Counted from the stretch's first letter, positions 8,101-16,010 are shown. The stretch is DNA of 64,000 bases from Pseudomonadota bacterium (GCA_029556915.1 JAKQIT010000077.1:1-64000), one strand, 5' to 3'. The notes: generated from the sequence alone by a model not told the origin. Numbers and translations are program-made.

Positions 8101-9341
8101 GAGATTTTGGTAGATATACATTCCAAAGCGACCTTTATCATTGGAGCTACAAATTTGATCCCAACGATTTGAGCAACTATGCCTGTAAACTAATATTTGA
8201 TAAGTACCGATATGATGTTAAAAAACATGGTTATTTTGATGTCAATGCTAGTGGCGGAGATAGGCAAAGAAATAAAGTTGAGCGTATAGGTAAGAAGTAT
8301 CAATGGATAGCGCTGTATGAGGTTTTAGCAAGGCTTTCTGATAATTTTGAAATGCAAGACCCTTCAAGCGGTTGGAATAAAGAGAAAAATTACATTTGGT
8401 ATCAAGGTTCATGGGATCCATCTGTTAGGAATATAGACCCTACCTTAATTACCTATTCTCTTAAAACAGTTCAAAATGACCGTGATCACTCCTGGTTGAG
8501 AAAAATTGAATATAAATCTTGGGAGGGGTCTACTAAGAACTGGCTGGTAAGCACTAACAACCTACCAAACCCTAAAGACATCATCTCTCTCAAAGATCCT
8601 AAAGGTGAAGAGTGGATTCTTTTAGAGACACATTTGAGATGGGATGAACCCGTACCTATTGGATATGAGGATTATGAACACCCCCATAAGCACCTTAGTT
8701 ACGGTATTCAAAGTTACTTTACTCCATCTGAGCAAGTCGAAAAAGTGGTTGACTGGGTTAAGCGAAAGGGTTTTGGTCAATGGTTGCCTCATAGTTCTGA
8801 CCAATACCAAATCTTTTCACGTGAATACTATTGGTCCGCGGCTTATAAATACTTTGATAACCCATATTATGGAAGGACATTATGGGAGGCGGTAGAAGGT
8901 GATGATGCACACTCAAACCTAGGTTCAGTGATGGTTACAACTGAAAGCCATAATTGGGAATCTAACTCTATCGATAGTGAGGTTAACTCCTATATGGCTC
9001 CTAGAGAATTTATGTTTCATAGCCTTGGACTAGAATATTCAAAATTGATTGGGGAGTGGACAAATAGCGTAGGGGAAACTATTTGTTTTGACCCATCAGT
9101 GAATCGCTCTGGAATACAAGCACTCGTGATTAGAAAAGATGCCTTGTTAAAGTTTTTAGCTGAAAATAATTTAGATGTATTTTGGACGTGTTTGGGCGAA
9201 AAAAACATTCATGGTAACGGATTCACTTCTAAGTCTGAAGAAATAAGTCGATGGTTAGAGCTTTCAGGCGTCTTTACATTTAAAGCTAATCAATTAGTTG
9301 GCGACCTAGTTACCAGAATTAGAAAGCCTAGCAGCAGATAA
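5127..9341 (+). CDS. Nuclease-STAND NTPase, Avs-like antiviral sensor candidate
   Basis: The product is 1404 residues. Translation probably starts at TTG 5127, with AAAAGGA seven bases upstream. The N-terminus looks like a PD-(D/E)xK nuclease of the Mrr/Cap4 type: E20, then DGGVEAYW at 45-52 and QAK at 63-65. The central NTPase has Walker A GEAGIGKS at 334-341, Walker B ending in DAINEG at 410-415, and a sensor-like LVLSIRSS strand. Roughly 700 C-terminal residues are large, Trp/Tyr-rich and without a motif I recognise, which suits a sensor domain. This order (nuclease, STAND NTPase, long C-terminal sensor) is that of the antiviral Avs proteins, and the nuclease type is closest to Avs4-like forms. 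The subtype is inference. It is followed after only 6 bp by a HEPN-like gene. Confidence 0.7.
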   Translation: MAINWQDIKSFNGSQNNAFEELVCQLAREESLPNLASFTRVAAPDGGVEAYWQLESGEEHGWQAKYFSSMGDSQWSQLKKSFETTLKTHPKLTKYFICIPLDRQDPRIENQNWFMDKWNKHTKTWIADAKKIGRNITFEYWGSSELIHRLSQEKHAGRGLFWFSKEEFTDEWFKTQLENSILNLGHRYTPELNFELIISKQFDSMSRNDGFRDYFKAEVHKFLKPFNKLDSNFLKQPDVSNLKLLLDTQFDLSQKKGIAKLEIQKLNENLVLIQKLLSQHADSLRAEAKKTSKDSVQFEKHNTDIAFDALYTFKHFISGSLLKLANSPVMLLTGEAGIGKSHLLADIAMSRVSKNQACILLLGQHFSNDDPPWTQILRNLLRVNCNEAELLGALNAKAEAQGERLLFIIDAINEGRGRYFWKNHIRSFIKDFSKYPWLGLVLSIRSSYEELLASEKTIPQQEAVRIAHYGFDGVEYQASSFYFKRYGIEQPNSPLLRPEFGNPLFLKLFCEGLARSNQKSIPKGYGGISTILDFFLTSADEKLSEPSYYDYQPASSKKLVRKVINELIKFKLDKNLSYIPYESAVELANTIVSTYSQKRGFIDSLISEGVLSKNLYWDNGENFEGVYFAYERFEDHLTVDYLLTSQLENHSPESLFKTNGSFKKYFLYEYQYQGLVEALSIQLPEKADKELYELIDEESKSKRSIIEAFIQSLVWRKPESIKLKTKQYIDKNILNNQDGFTLFFEMLYSVAAEPEHIYNANFLHQYLYPLSMADRDAVWTTFLHDMSFEESSINRLIEWTYQLQSDINHNLNNESVLLASKAIAWLFVSTNIKFRDTATKGLVCLLINNIPVAKLLLKEFSAINDPYVYERILAAIYGAILNSDNIEGLGDLAKYITQSVFEQEEVYPNVLVRDYARNIVEYALYKQEFELKNPKTIRPPYNSKFPDAFPTNEEIDSYKFESPSKDSREQWGQNAILRSMITEYGRGICSYGDFGRYTFQSDLYHWSYKFDPNDLSNYACKLIFDKYRYDVKKHGYFDVNASGGDRQRNKVERIGKKYQWIALYEVLARLSDNFEMQDPSSGWNKEKNYIWYQGSWDPSVRNIDPTLITYSLKTVQNDRDHSWLRKIEYKSWEGSTKNWLVSTNNLPNPKDIISLKDPKGEEWILLETHLRWDEPVPIGYEDYEHPHKHLSYGIQSYFTPSEQVEKVVDWVKRKGFGQWLPHSSDQYQIFSREYYWSAAYKYFDNPYYGRTLWEAVEGDDAHSNLGSVMVTTESHNWESNSIDSEVNSYMAPREFMFHSLGLEYSKLIGEWTNSVGETICFDPSVNRSGIQALVIRKDALLKFLAENNLDVFWTCLGEKNIHGNGFTSKSEEISRWLELSGVFTFKANQLVGDLVTRIRKPSSR

Positions 9342-9347
9342 AATAAC

Positions 9348-9893
9348 ATGGAAGAGTTTAAATCCTTTGATACTTTACTAGAGGCTGATGAGCGTTGGAA
9401 ATGTTTTGCAACTCTCGGCACTACAACAAGTCTGCCCAAACCATACACTATTGAGGATATGTACATCTCAATTGAAAAAATAAAACTTAATGAAAATATA
9501 CCTGAAGATGTTAAAAGCCAATTTAACGTCGCAAAAATGCTAGGTGTTTACGCTTGGTTATATTATCCATTTCATCAAATGGCAGAATTAAAAGCATTTT
9601 CAACATTAGAAATGGGTTTACGCATTCGTTTCCCTCACATAAAAAACTTTAGCAGACTGCTATCTCATGCTGTTGAAAATGGTTTCATTAAAGATGCTGG
9701 CTTTAGCAATATTCAGCAAAGTCCAAATGACTCTATTTGCTACAGTAAAACATTGCCTGCACTTATTCCGTCGATAAGAAACGATTTAGCACACGGCACA
9801 ACTACACTGCATCCAGGCTCGTTATTCACAATAAATAACTGTGCCGAAATACTTAACCAGCTATTTCCTACTTCAAATCCTCCTAAGATTTAG
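9348..9893 (+). CDS. HEPN-like domain protein, candidate partner of the STAND nuclease
   Basis: This protein of 181 residues has a helical C-terminal half containing IRNDLAHG at 143-150. R144 and H149 fit the R-x(4)-H signature of HEPN ribonucleases and HEPN-type adaptors. The remainder shows no recognised domain; helices around LGVYAWLYYPFHQMAELKAF could form the bundle. The start lies 6 bp after the stop of the STAND gene, indicating co-translation and probably joint function. It might be an RNase effector, an antitoxin-like partner or a structural subunit. The R-x(4)-H match alone cannot tell active from inactive HEPN proteins. Confidence 0.55.
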   Translation: MEEFKSFDTLLEADERWKCFATLGTTTSLPKPYTIEDMYISIEKIKLNENIPEDVKSQFNVAKMLGVYAWLYYPFHQMAELKAFSTLEMGLRIRFPHIKNFSRLLSHAVENGFIKDAGFSNIQQSPNDSICYSKTLPALIPSIRNDLAHGTTTLHPGSLFTINNCAEILNQLFPTSNPPKI

Positions 9894-9931
9894 GTATATG
9901 ATAACTACTCCAATCAAGATGAATAATAAAA

Positions 9932-12679
9932 ATGACACTTAGCTGGAACGAAATCAAAACACGTGCAAATGCCTTTTCAAAACATTGGGCAGATGCAGCC
10001 AATGAAGATAGCCAAGCCAAACCGTTTCTGATCGACTTTTTTGAAATATTCGGTATTACCGATAAACGCGTAGCCACCTTTGAACATGCGGTCAAAAAGT
10101 ACGGTGGTAGAGATGGTTATGTCGATTTATTTTGGCCAGGTATCTTAGTCGTTGAAATGAAAAGTAAAGGCAAAAATCTTACCCGCGCTTTTGATCAAGC
10201 CATTGATTATTTTTCTGGCATTAAAGAGCGTGATTTGCCCCGCTATGTGTTAGTGAGTGACTTTCAACGATTTGAATTACATGATTTAACAACTAATACC
10301 ATTACTGAATTTGCTCTTAAAGACCTTTACAAGAACGTTAAATCGTTTGGATTTATTGCAGGTTATCAAACACAAGTTATTAAACCGCAAGACCCAATTA
10401 ACATCAAAGCCGCTGAGCGCATGGGCAAGCTGCATGATGCCCTTAAATCGGTTGGTTATGATGGACATGTATTAGAAGTCTACTTAGTGCGTTTACTCTT
10501 TTGCTTATTTGCAGAAGACACCACCATTTTCGAAAAAAGCCTGTTTCAAGACTATATAGAAAACAAAACTAAAGAAGACGGCAGTGATTTAGCGCACCAC
10601 ATTACCAGTTTGTTTTACGTGCTTAATACGCCCGAAAATAAACGTCTAAGCAACCTTGATGAAAGCCTAAACGCATTCCCTTATGTCAATGGTAGACTAT
10701 TTGAAGAGAACCTACCGCCCGCACAGTTTGATAGCAAAATGCGTGAAGCGTTATTGGATTTATGTGCATTGGATTGGAGCATCATCTCCCCAGCTATCTT
10801 TGGTAGCTTATTCCAAAGCATCATGGATGCAAAAGCACGCAGAAATTTAGGCGCGCATTACACCAGCGAAGAAAACATTCTTAAACTGATTAAGCCTCTC
10901 TTTTTAGATGCACTCTGGGCAGAGTTTGAAAAAGTAAAAGGCAACAAAAAACGTCTGCAAGAATTTCATCAAAAACTACGCACGCTTAACTTTTTTGATC
11001 CTGCCTGTGGTTGTGGTAACTTTTTAGTGATTACTTATCGAGAGTTACGCCTACTAGAGCTAGAAGTATTACGCGCTACCCATAAAACAGGCCAGTTAGT
11101 GATGGATGTGCAGGCACTGATTAATGTCGATGTTGACCAATTTTATGGTATCGAGATTGAAGAGTTTCCTGCGCAAATTGCGCAAGTGGCGTTATGGCTC
11201 ACCGATCATCAAATGAATATGCGAGTTTCTGAAGAGTTTGGCGCTTACTTCGCGCGTATTCCACTCAAAGCGACACCCCATATTACTTGCGCTAACGCCC
11301 TGCAAACCGATTGGGAAAGTATATTGTCTGCGCAAAAATGCAGTTATATTTTGGGGAATCCTCCGTTTTTGGGGAAAAGCAATCAATCTGCCGCACAAAA
11401 AGCTGATATGCAGTTAGTTTGCAGCAACATAAAGAGTGCTGGCTTGTTGGATTTTGTAGCAGCTTGGTATATCAAAGCTGCACGTTATATGCAGATTAAC
11501 AATACGATTAAATGCGCATTTGTCTCTACCAACAGCATTACGCAAGGCGAACAAGTTAGTGTACTTTGGGGTTGGATGCTCGCGCAAGGCATTAAAATGA
11601 ACTTTGCACACCGCACTTTTAGCTGGAGCAATGAGGCGCGTGGCAAAGCCGCTGTACACTGTGTCATTATTGGCTTTGGTTTACAGGATATTCATGAGAA
11701 ATGGATATATGAATATGAAGATATTCAAGGGGAACCTCACGTAGTTAAAGTTAAAAATATCAATCCATATTTGGTAGATGCGCCCGATTTAATTTTAAGT
11801 AAGTCGCGTAAACCTATTTGCCAAGTTCCAGAAATGGCTTACGGAAGCAAACCTACGGATGGGGGACATTTATTATTTACAGAAGCTGAAATGTTTGATT
11901 TTATTAAGATTGAACCACTGTCTAAAGAATTTATTAGGCCCTTCATCGGCTCAGAAGAGCTAATAAATGAAAATGGTAGGTACTGCTTATGGCTAAAAGA
12001 TATAAGCCCCCAAATTATTCGACAAATGCCAAATGTGATGAAACGAATAGAGTCTGTACGTCAAATGAGAATGGAAAGTACGAAGTTACCTACTCAGGCA
12101 TTAGCGGCCACCCCAACTATTTTTGGTGAACTGAGACAACCAACAACTGATTACCTAGCCATACCAGAGACATCTTCTGAAAATCGTCAATTCGTACCAA
12201 TTAGGTTTTTAAGTAAGGAAATTATTGCAAGCAATTCGATGTACACAATTCAAGATGCAAATATTTATTCATTTGGTTTACTTTGCTCAAACATGCATAT
12301 GGCCTGGATGCGAACTTTATGCGGTCGCTTAGAAAGTCGATACCGTTATTCTGCTAGTTTAGTTTACAATAATTTCCCTTGGCCTGAACCAACTGAAAAA
12401 CAACAGTTAGCCATTGAAGTTGCTGCCCAAGCGGTGCTTGATGCGCGAGCAACTCAGCCTAACGCTAGCTTGGCCGACTTATATGATCCTCTGACCATGC
12501 CAGCCAATTTATTGAAAGCACACCAAACGCTAGATAAAGCAGTCGATGCTGCCTATGGCTACAAAGGCGTGAACACTGATGCCGCACGCGTAGCATTTTT
12601 ATTCGAACATTATCAAAAAATCACCTCACTACTACCTACAGAACAAAAGAAGAAAACTAAGAAAGGTAAAAAACGTTGA
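9932..12679 (+). CDS. MmeI-like single-chain restriction-modification enzyme (type IIL/IIG)
   Basis: The protein has 915 residues. The N-terminal domain fits a PD-(D/E)xK nuclease (D65 in GYVDLFWPG, E75 and K77 in VVEMKSK). A helical linker and an N6-adenine methyltransferase core follow, with motif I DPACGCGNF at 356-364 and motif IV NPPF at 476-479. The C-terminal ~350 residues would hold the target-recognition and helical spacer regions. This nuclease-methylase-specificity fusion is the MmeI family, which both methylates one strand and cleaves DNA. Start ATG 9932 is 38 bp after the HEPN gene. The last residues are Lys-rich, and the stop overlaps the next start. The recognition sequence cannot be read from this sequence. 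Confidence 0.82.
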   Translation: MTLSWNEIKTRANAFSKHWADAANEDSQAKPFLIDFFEIFGITDKRVATFEHAVKKYGGRDGYVDLFWPGILVVEMKSKGKNLTRAFDQAIDYFSGIKERDLPRYVLVSDFQRFELHDLTTNTITEFALKDLYKNVKSFGFIAGYQTQVIKPQDPINIKAAERMGKLHDALKSVGYDGHVLEVYLVRLLFCLFAEDTTIFEKSLFQDYIENKTKEDGSDLAHHITSLFYVLNTPENKRLSNLDESLNAFPYVNGRLFEENLPPAQFDSKMREALLDLCALDWSIISPAIFGSLFQSIMDAKARRNLGAHYTSEENILKLIKPLFLDALWAEFEKVKGNKKRLQEFHQKLRTLNFFDPACGCGNFLVITYRELRLLELEVLRATHKTGQLVMDVQALINVDVDQFYGIEIEEFPAQIAQVALWLTDHQMNMRVSEEFGAYFARIPLKATPHITCANALQTDWESILSAQKCSYILGNPPFLGKSNQSAAQKADMQLVCSNIKSAGLLDFVAAWYIKAARYMQINNTIKCAFVSTNSITQGEQVSVLWGWMLAQGIKMNFAHRTFSWSNEARGKAAVHCVIIGFGLQDIHEKWIYEYEDIQGEPHVVKVKNINPYLVDAPDLILSKSRKPICQVPEMAYGSKPTDGGHLLFTEAEMFDFIKIEPLSKEFIRPFIGSEELINENGRYCLWLKDISPQIIRQMPNVMKRIESVRQMRMESTKLPTQALAATPTIFGELRQPTTDYLAIPETSSENRQFVPIRFLSKEIIASNSMYTIQDANIYSFGLLCSNMHMAWMRTLCGRLESRYRYSASLVYNNFPWPEPTEKQQLAIEVAAQAVLDARATQPNASLADLYDPLTMPANLLKAHQTLDKAVDAAYGYKGVNTDAARVAFLFEHYQKITSLLPTEQKKKTKKGKKR

Positions 12680-13446
12680 TGCCCAATATTTTAGGTATGT
12701 TTCTAGAAAAGCTGTGGTGGTTACTCCCCTTATTGATCATCGTCTCTACGCTTAAAACCCCTTGGTTTAAAGGCTTATTTGGTGAATGGTTAGTTAAGAT
12801 TTCTGCGAAGTATCTACTTGATAAAGAGATTTATCACGCTATCCATAATGTAACGCTAGAGACTCCTGACGGTACAACGCAGATTGACCATGTGTTTGTT
12901 TCTCAGTATGGTATTTTTGTTGTCGAAACCAAGAACTATACAGGCTGGATTTTTGGTAGCGAGCATCAGCCAACGTGGACACAGAAAATATATAAGACCT
13001 CGCACAAGTTTCAAAACCCACTACGCCAAAACTATAAACATTTAAAAGCATTAGAAGCAGCACTTGATATACCCATTGATAAACTTCACTCTGTGATTGT
13101 ATTTGTAGGGGGCAGTACTTTTAAAACTGACATGCCAGCCAATGTGACATACGCAGGTGGCTATATTCGTTATATTAAATTATTCACTTCACCTGTCATT
13201 ACTGAGCCAGAACTGCAAATGACATTAAGCTTGATTCAAACCAAACGACTCAAGCCTTCATTTAAAACAAACCGAGAACACGTTAAAAATGTGCAAGTAA
13301 GGCTAGACCCTACAGCAGCAAAACTTTGCCCTAAATGCGGTAGCGATATGATTTTAAGAACCACTAAATCTGGTGGCAATATAGGTAAACAGTTTTGGGG
13401 ATGTTCGCAGTTTCCAAATTGTAGATCATTTCAGCCCTTAGTTTAG
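12679..13446 (+). CDS. NERD-domain protein with C-terminal topoisomerase-type zinc finger
   Basis: The protein is 255 residues from ATG 12679, whose A is the last base of the preceding TGA; TTG 12676 is an alternative start. An N-terminal hydrophobic segment (LWWLLPLLIIVST) is followed by a NERD (nuclease-related) domain: TQIDHVFVSQYGIFVVETKNYTGWI carries the Asp and Glu-x-Lys expected of this PD-(D/E)xK relative. A C4 zinc ribbon closes the protein (CPKCG ... FWGCSQFPNC), as in the DNA-binding tail of topoisomerase I. NERD proteins are frequent in mobile and defence islands, but their substrate is poorly defined. Tight coupling to the restriction enzyme suggests it is the last gene of the cargo operon. 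Confidence 0.85.
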   Translation: MPNILGMFLEKLWWLLPLLIIVSTLKTPWFKGLFGEWLVKISAKYLLDKEIYHAIHNVTLETPDGTTQIDHVFVSQYGIFVVETKNYTGWIFGSEHQPTWTQKIYKTSHKFQNPLRQNYKHLKALEAALDIPIDKLHSVIVFVGGSTFKTDMPANVTYAGGYIRYIKLFTSPVITEPELQMTLSLIQTKRLKPSFKTNREHVKNVQVRLDPTAAKLCPKCGSDMILRTTKSGGNIGKQFWGCSQFPNCRSFQPLV

Positions 13447-14007
13447 ATAGTACTAGATGTATTACCTGAAGCTAAACAAATCATGTCGTCACGATCATTT
13501 GGTGCGCGCGTAAGCGATATTTCCGATTTAACTGAAGCAGTGACTTACCACGCCACAAATGCAGCTCACAGGCTTCGGAATAAAGGCTTATTTACGCAAG
13601 CAGTGTATGTGTTCATTCAAAACAGCCCGTTTGACCAGGCGCAGTTTTATAGCGCTAGTTTATCGGTCGCATTACCTTCACCCACCGATTGCACCTTGAA
13701 AATTACTAATGCTGCACTATGGCTGCTTAAAAGAATATTCAAGCAGGGGATTTATTTTCAGAAATGCGGGGTAATGCTAATGGAATTGATGCCTGAAGGT
13801 GGTCAGCAAATAGATCTGTTCGGATACTCTGCAAACGAGCCTAAGTCTATTAATCTTATGGCTGCTATGGATCGAATTAACAAAAAATACTCTAAAGGCA
13901 CTATTAAGCTTGCTTCTGAAGGTGTTGATAAAGCCTGGGCGATGAATCGTAACTTTAAGAGCCCTAACTATACGGGTAGCTGGAAGGAGTTGCCTGTTAT
14001 TGGATAA
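13447..14007 (+). pseudogene. umuC: C-terminal remnant of UmuC (DNA polymerase V subunit)
   Basis: The frame is open from directly after the NERD stop and encodes about 186 residues. The first internal ATG is at 13483. KQIMSSRSFGARV, the YHATNAAHRLR segment, the KCGVMLMELMPEG segment, QIDLFGY and the end NRNFKSPNYTGSW align with the little-finger region and tail (DUF4113) of UmuC. The catalytic palm and fingers of a ~420-residue UmuC are missing, and umuD is absent. In-frame reading from the first base after the NERD stop suggests a deletion or recombination junction at about 13447. A functional polymerase is impossible; a small beta-clamp-binding peptide cannot be excluded. Confidence 0.85.
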
Positions 14008-14051
14008 TCAATATAAAAAAATAGCTATTTTCGCGCGCGCGAAAAATTACT

Positions 14052-14210
14052 TCATTCAGAAGGGATTTCAGTTTCTGAATGCGTGGATATGTTTTTATCA
14101 TCTGGTTTGCTCCAGGTGATAAAGGCAGGCAAATCCAATTTTTCGAATTCGTTTTCTTGGGTGTACTCGGTCTTTCCAGTTAAACCATCAATATCTACAA
14201 TCACTGTCAT
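14052..14210 (-). CDS. Small acidic protein of 52 residues, unknown
   Basis: An ATG at 14210 opens a 52-residue frame (MTVIVDIDGLTGKTEY ... SETEIPSE), starting 7 bp after the antitoxin-remnant stop on the same strand. It is acidic, with no membrane segment or recognised motif. The close spacing suggests co-transcription, but the reading frame is short and could be chance. Confidence 0.35.
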   Translation of the reverse strand: MTVIVDIDGLTGKTEYTQENEFEKLDLPAFITWSKPDDKNISTHSETEIPSE

Positions 14211-14217
14211 AGCATCC

Positions 14218-14409
14218 TCATTTTTTGCTTGAATTTATCAATCGCGCTTGTTCAATATTTTGCATGGCCAGTTTTAATAGCTCTTGATTGCCCGCATCTC
14301 TGACATCAGATAAATACGAAGCAATCGCTTCTTCATCGACCAAGTACTCAATCGGATCGAAGTTTTCAAGATTTACCACCTTGAGTAAAGCGGGCTTATT
14401 TTTTCTCAT
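14218..14409 (-). pseudogene. Truncated HigA-like addiction-module antidote
   Basis: The 63 residues include FDPIEYLVDEEAIASYLSD and LLKLAMQNIEQAR, which match the N-terminal half of the 'addiction module antidote' family (TIGR02684 type, usually about 95-100 residues). The helix-turn-helix that normally follows is missing; the frame ends NSSKK. No RelE/ParE-like toxin gene adjoins it. This looks like a decayed toxin-antitoxin locus. A shortened antidote without DNA binding is the alternative. Confidence 0.6.
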
Positions 14410-14486
14410 AATTATGACCTGATTTGCCTTATTAGAATTAAAGAGTCCATTAAATTTATATTCAAGGGCTTACGCATAAGAACTCT

Positions 14487-14520
14487 TGTGAATATTTCTC
14501 AAATTTGAAAAATATTCACA
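14487..14520. repeat. 11-bp inverted repeat in the gap after the lipoprotein gene
   Basis: TGTGAATATTT at 14487-14497 pairs perfectly with 14510-14520 around a 12-nt loop. It lies between the lipoprotein gene and the antitoxin remnant. It has no downstream T-tract on the minus strand, so it could be an operator rather than a terminator. Confidence 0.5.
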
Positions 14521-14531
14521 ATTTTCTAACA

Positions 14532-15116
14532 TCACTTATTGGTACGCATATCTCTAACTACCCATCCATCGCCAGTTTTATAAAGTATTTCACTCAGTTC
14601 ATCTTTATGCTGTCCGTTAACTAACTTCTCAACTATTTCTAAATTACGCTGAAATTCAGGTTGAGTTGACCACTTGGCCAAGTTATCAATTTTGTACGTG
14701 TAAAACGCTTTAATTTCATTTCCCTGGGGCGATAATATCACTCTAGTAATATTATCAACCTCAAGCATGCCTAAACACATTGCACCCTGTTTAATTTTCT
14801 TGATGGTCAACCCAACCGACAAGGCATCCAGTTCGATATAGTATTTACTGCCTTCAGGTGTCAGTTCGTAATGTTTGTTTTTACCATCTGGTGAAGCTGT
14901 AACTAATCCAGCGATTGCATAACCATTTAGAAATTTTCCAATAAGTGACTTCTGATCAATTTCATCTAGACTAATCGGCAACTTTCCTCTGAACTCAAAA
15001 CACCCGCTATGAATATCATCGTTGTATTTATTCAAAGCTGCCTTGATAGCATCGTCTGAAGGTTCATTATTGCTACACCCTGCTAGGAGCAGGGCAAGGA
15101 TTATTATTTTTCTCAT
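14532..15116 (-). CDS. Predicted lipoprotein, unknown function
   Basis: From ATG 15116 (GAGAG six bases upstream; ATG 15122 is an alternative) the protein has 194 residues. It begins with a lipoprotein signal (MRKIIILALLLAGC), the lipobox Cys at about residue 14. The mature part is soluble with three further Cys residues and no domain I recognise. It lies 25 bp downstream of the MobC-like gene on the same strand. Conjugation loci often carry small lipoproteins for entry exclusion or the mating-pair channel, but nothing here identifies such a role. Confidence 0.7.
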   Translation of the reverse strand: MRKIIILALLLAGCSNNEPSDDAIKAALNKYNDDIHSGCFEFRGKLPISLDEIDQKSLIGKFLNGYAIAGLVTASPDGKNKHYELTPEGSKYYIELDALSVGLTIKKIKQGAMCLGMLEVDNITRVILSPQGNEIKAFYTYKIDNLAKWSTQPEFQRNLEIVEKLVNGQHKDELSEILYKTGDGWVVRDMRTNK

Positions 15117-15141
15117 ATTCATCTCTCTATAAACTTTGGTT

Positions 15142-15672
15142 TTAATTTGCGCACCATGCCTTTTGTGATGATCTTACTAAGTCATCTATTCGATCATCGG
15201 TCTGCTGTATGGCGCTTTGTAGCTCATTAAGAATCTCCATTTTTACTCGATCTGTTTCATAGAAGTTCTCGTTCAGGGCTTTTGCGATCTGGTTCACATT
15301 TCTGCCGATGGCCAACAGATTTCTATTGCTCTCTCTAAGTGCACTAACTTCATCTTGAACCACGACTGGATGACCAAGAACGTGTGACTGAATCAGAGCA
15401 GCAATCCAACGGCCTAAACGCATCCCTTTGGATTTTGCTCGTTCGATAGCGGCCTGCTTGATGTATTGAGGCAATAGAGTAGGCGTGTAAACCAAGTCCA
15501 GATTTTCGCCCTTCGGTTTCTGTACAGGTTTCAGATTTAACCCAACCTGACTCAATCCCTCGATGATAAAAAAGCGAATCAACTCTGATTCTTTTACGTC
15601 CGTCAGAGTAGAAATTTCCCTCAATCTAGCCTTGAGTTCTGGGTCTACTCTTACTGATAAAAACTGTGACAT
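15142..15672 (-). CDS. mobC: MobC-like relaxosome accessory protein
   Basis: This 176-residue protein has an N-terminal ribbon-helix-helix-type segment (FLSVRVDPELKARLREI ... ESELIRFFI). The C-terminal part has the mobilisation signature NRNLLAIGRNVNQIAKALN of MobC-type relaxosome proteins, followed by a helical tail. MobC proteins bind oriT and help the relaxase open DNA at the nick site. The upstream DNA (15673-16093) contains two oriT-like repeats and phased TACTACA boxes, likely targets. A relaxase gene normally follows; here a lipoprotein gene and gene remnants follow instead. Confidence 0.75.
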   Translation of the reverse strand: MSQFLSVRVDPELKARLREISTLTDVKESELIRFFIIEGLSQVGLNLKPVQKPKGENLDLVYTPTLLPQYIKQAAIERAKSKGMRLGRWIAALIQSHVLGHPVVVQDEVSALRESNRNLLAIGRNVNQIAKALNENFYETDRVKMEILNELQSAIQQTDDRIDDLVRSSQKAWCAN

Positions 15673-15730
15673 ATATTCAATTCCTAATGCTAAATATGTG
15701 AGGGGAGCAGGAGTTTGTGTGACGATGTAA

Positions 15731-15788
15731 CATCAAACTGGTATCCTGCCCTAGACGTCTTCCCTCACAGTTTTTAAGGGTTTGATGT
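15731..15788. other. oriT-like repeat 1 with IncP-type nick motif
   Basis: The core GTATCCTGCCCTAGAC (15741-15756) contains ATCCTG followed by C, the nick consensus of IncP/MOBP origins of transfer (YATCCTG|Y). Perfect arms CATCAAAC (15731-15738) and GTTTGATG (15781-15788) flank it. A second inverted pair, TGTGAGGG at 15697-15704 and its complement at 15762-15769, could form a relaxosome hairpin. It lies directly upstream of mobC, where an oriT is expected. The cleaved strand is not proven. Confidence 0.6.
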
Positions 15789-15805
15789 ATTAAATTTAAG
15801 CTCGT

Positions 15806-15898
15806 ACTACACATTTACTACACTTTTTTCAGTGTGATTTCCCTGTTTGAAGTCGCGTACTACACTATTACTACAAAGTTACTACACGTTTACTACAT
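15806..15898. repeat. Phased TACTACA boxes between the oriT-like repeats
   Basis: TACTACA occurs at 15806, 15817, 15859, 15870, 15881 and 15892. Within each run the spacing is exactly 11 bp. Direct repeats on one face of the helix are typical of cooperative binding by ribbon-helix-helix proteins such as MobC, or of initiator iterons. The assignment to a specific protein is inference. Confidence 0.65.
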
Positions 15899-15924
15899 AA
15901 AAGGTCATTTGTAGCCCAAAGTAA

Positions 15925-15982
15925 CATTAAATGCGTATCCTGCCCTAGACCTCGACCTTCAAAGTTTTTATGAATTTGGTGT
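15925..15982. other. oriT-like repeat 2
   Basis: This is an imperfect direct copy of 15731-15788. The 16-bp core GTATCCTGCCCTAGAC (15935-15950) is identical, as is AGTTTTTA downstream. The flanking arms have diverged and no longer pair perfectly. A duplicated nick region is unusual, since one copy suffices for transfer. Confidence 0.55.
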
Positions 15983-16010
15983 AGAAGGTTCGCCTAGTTT
16001 TTAAGACCTT

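Noticed and set aside
13483-14007. Functional UmuC polymerase
   Set aside because: Only the C-terminal third is present; the catalytic domain and umuD are missing.
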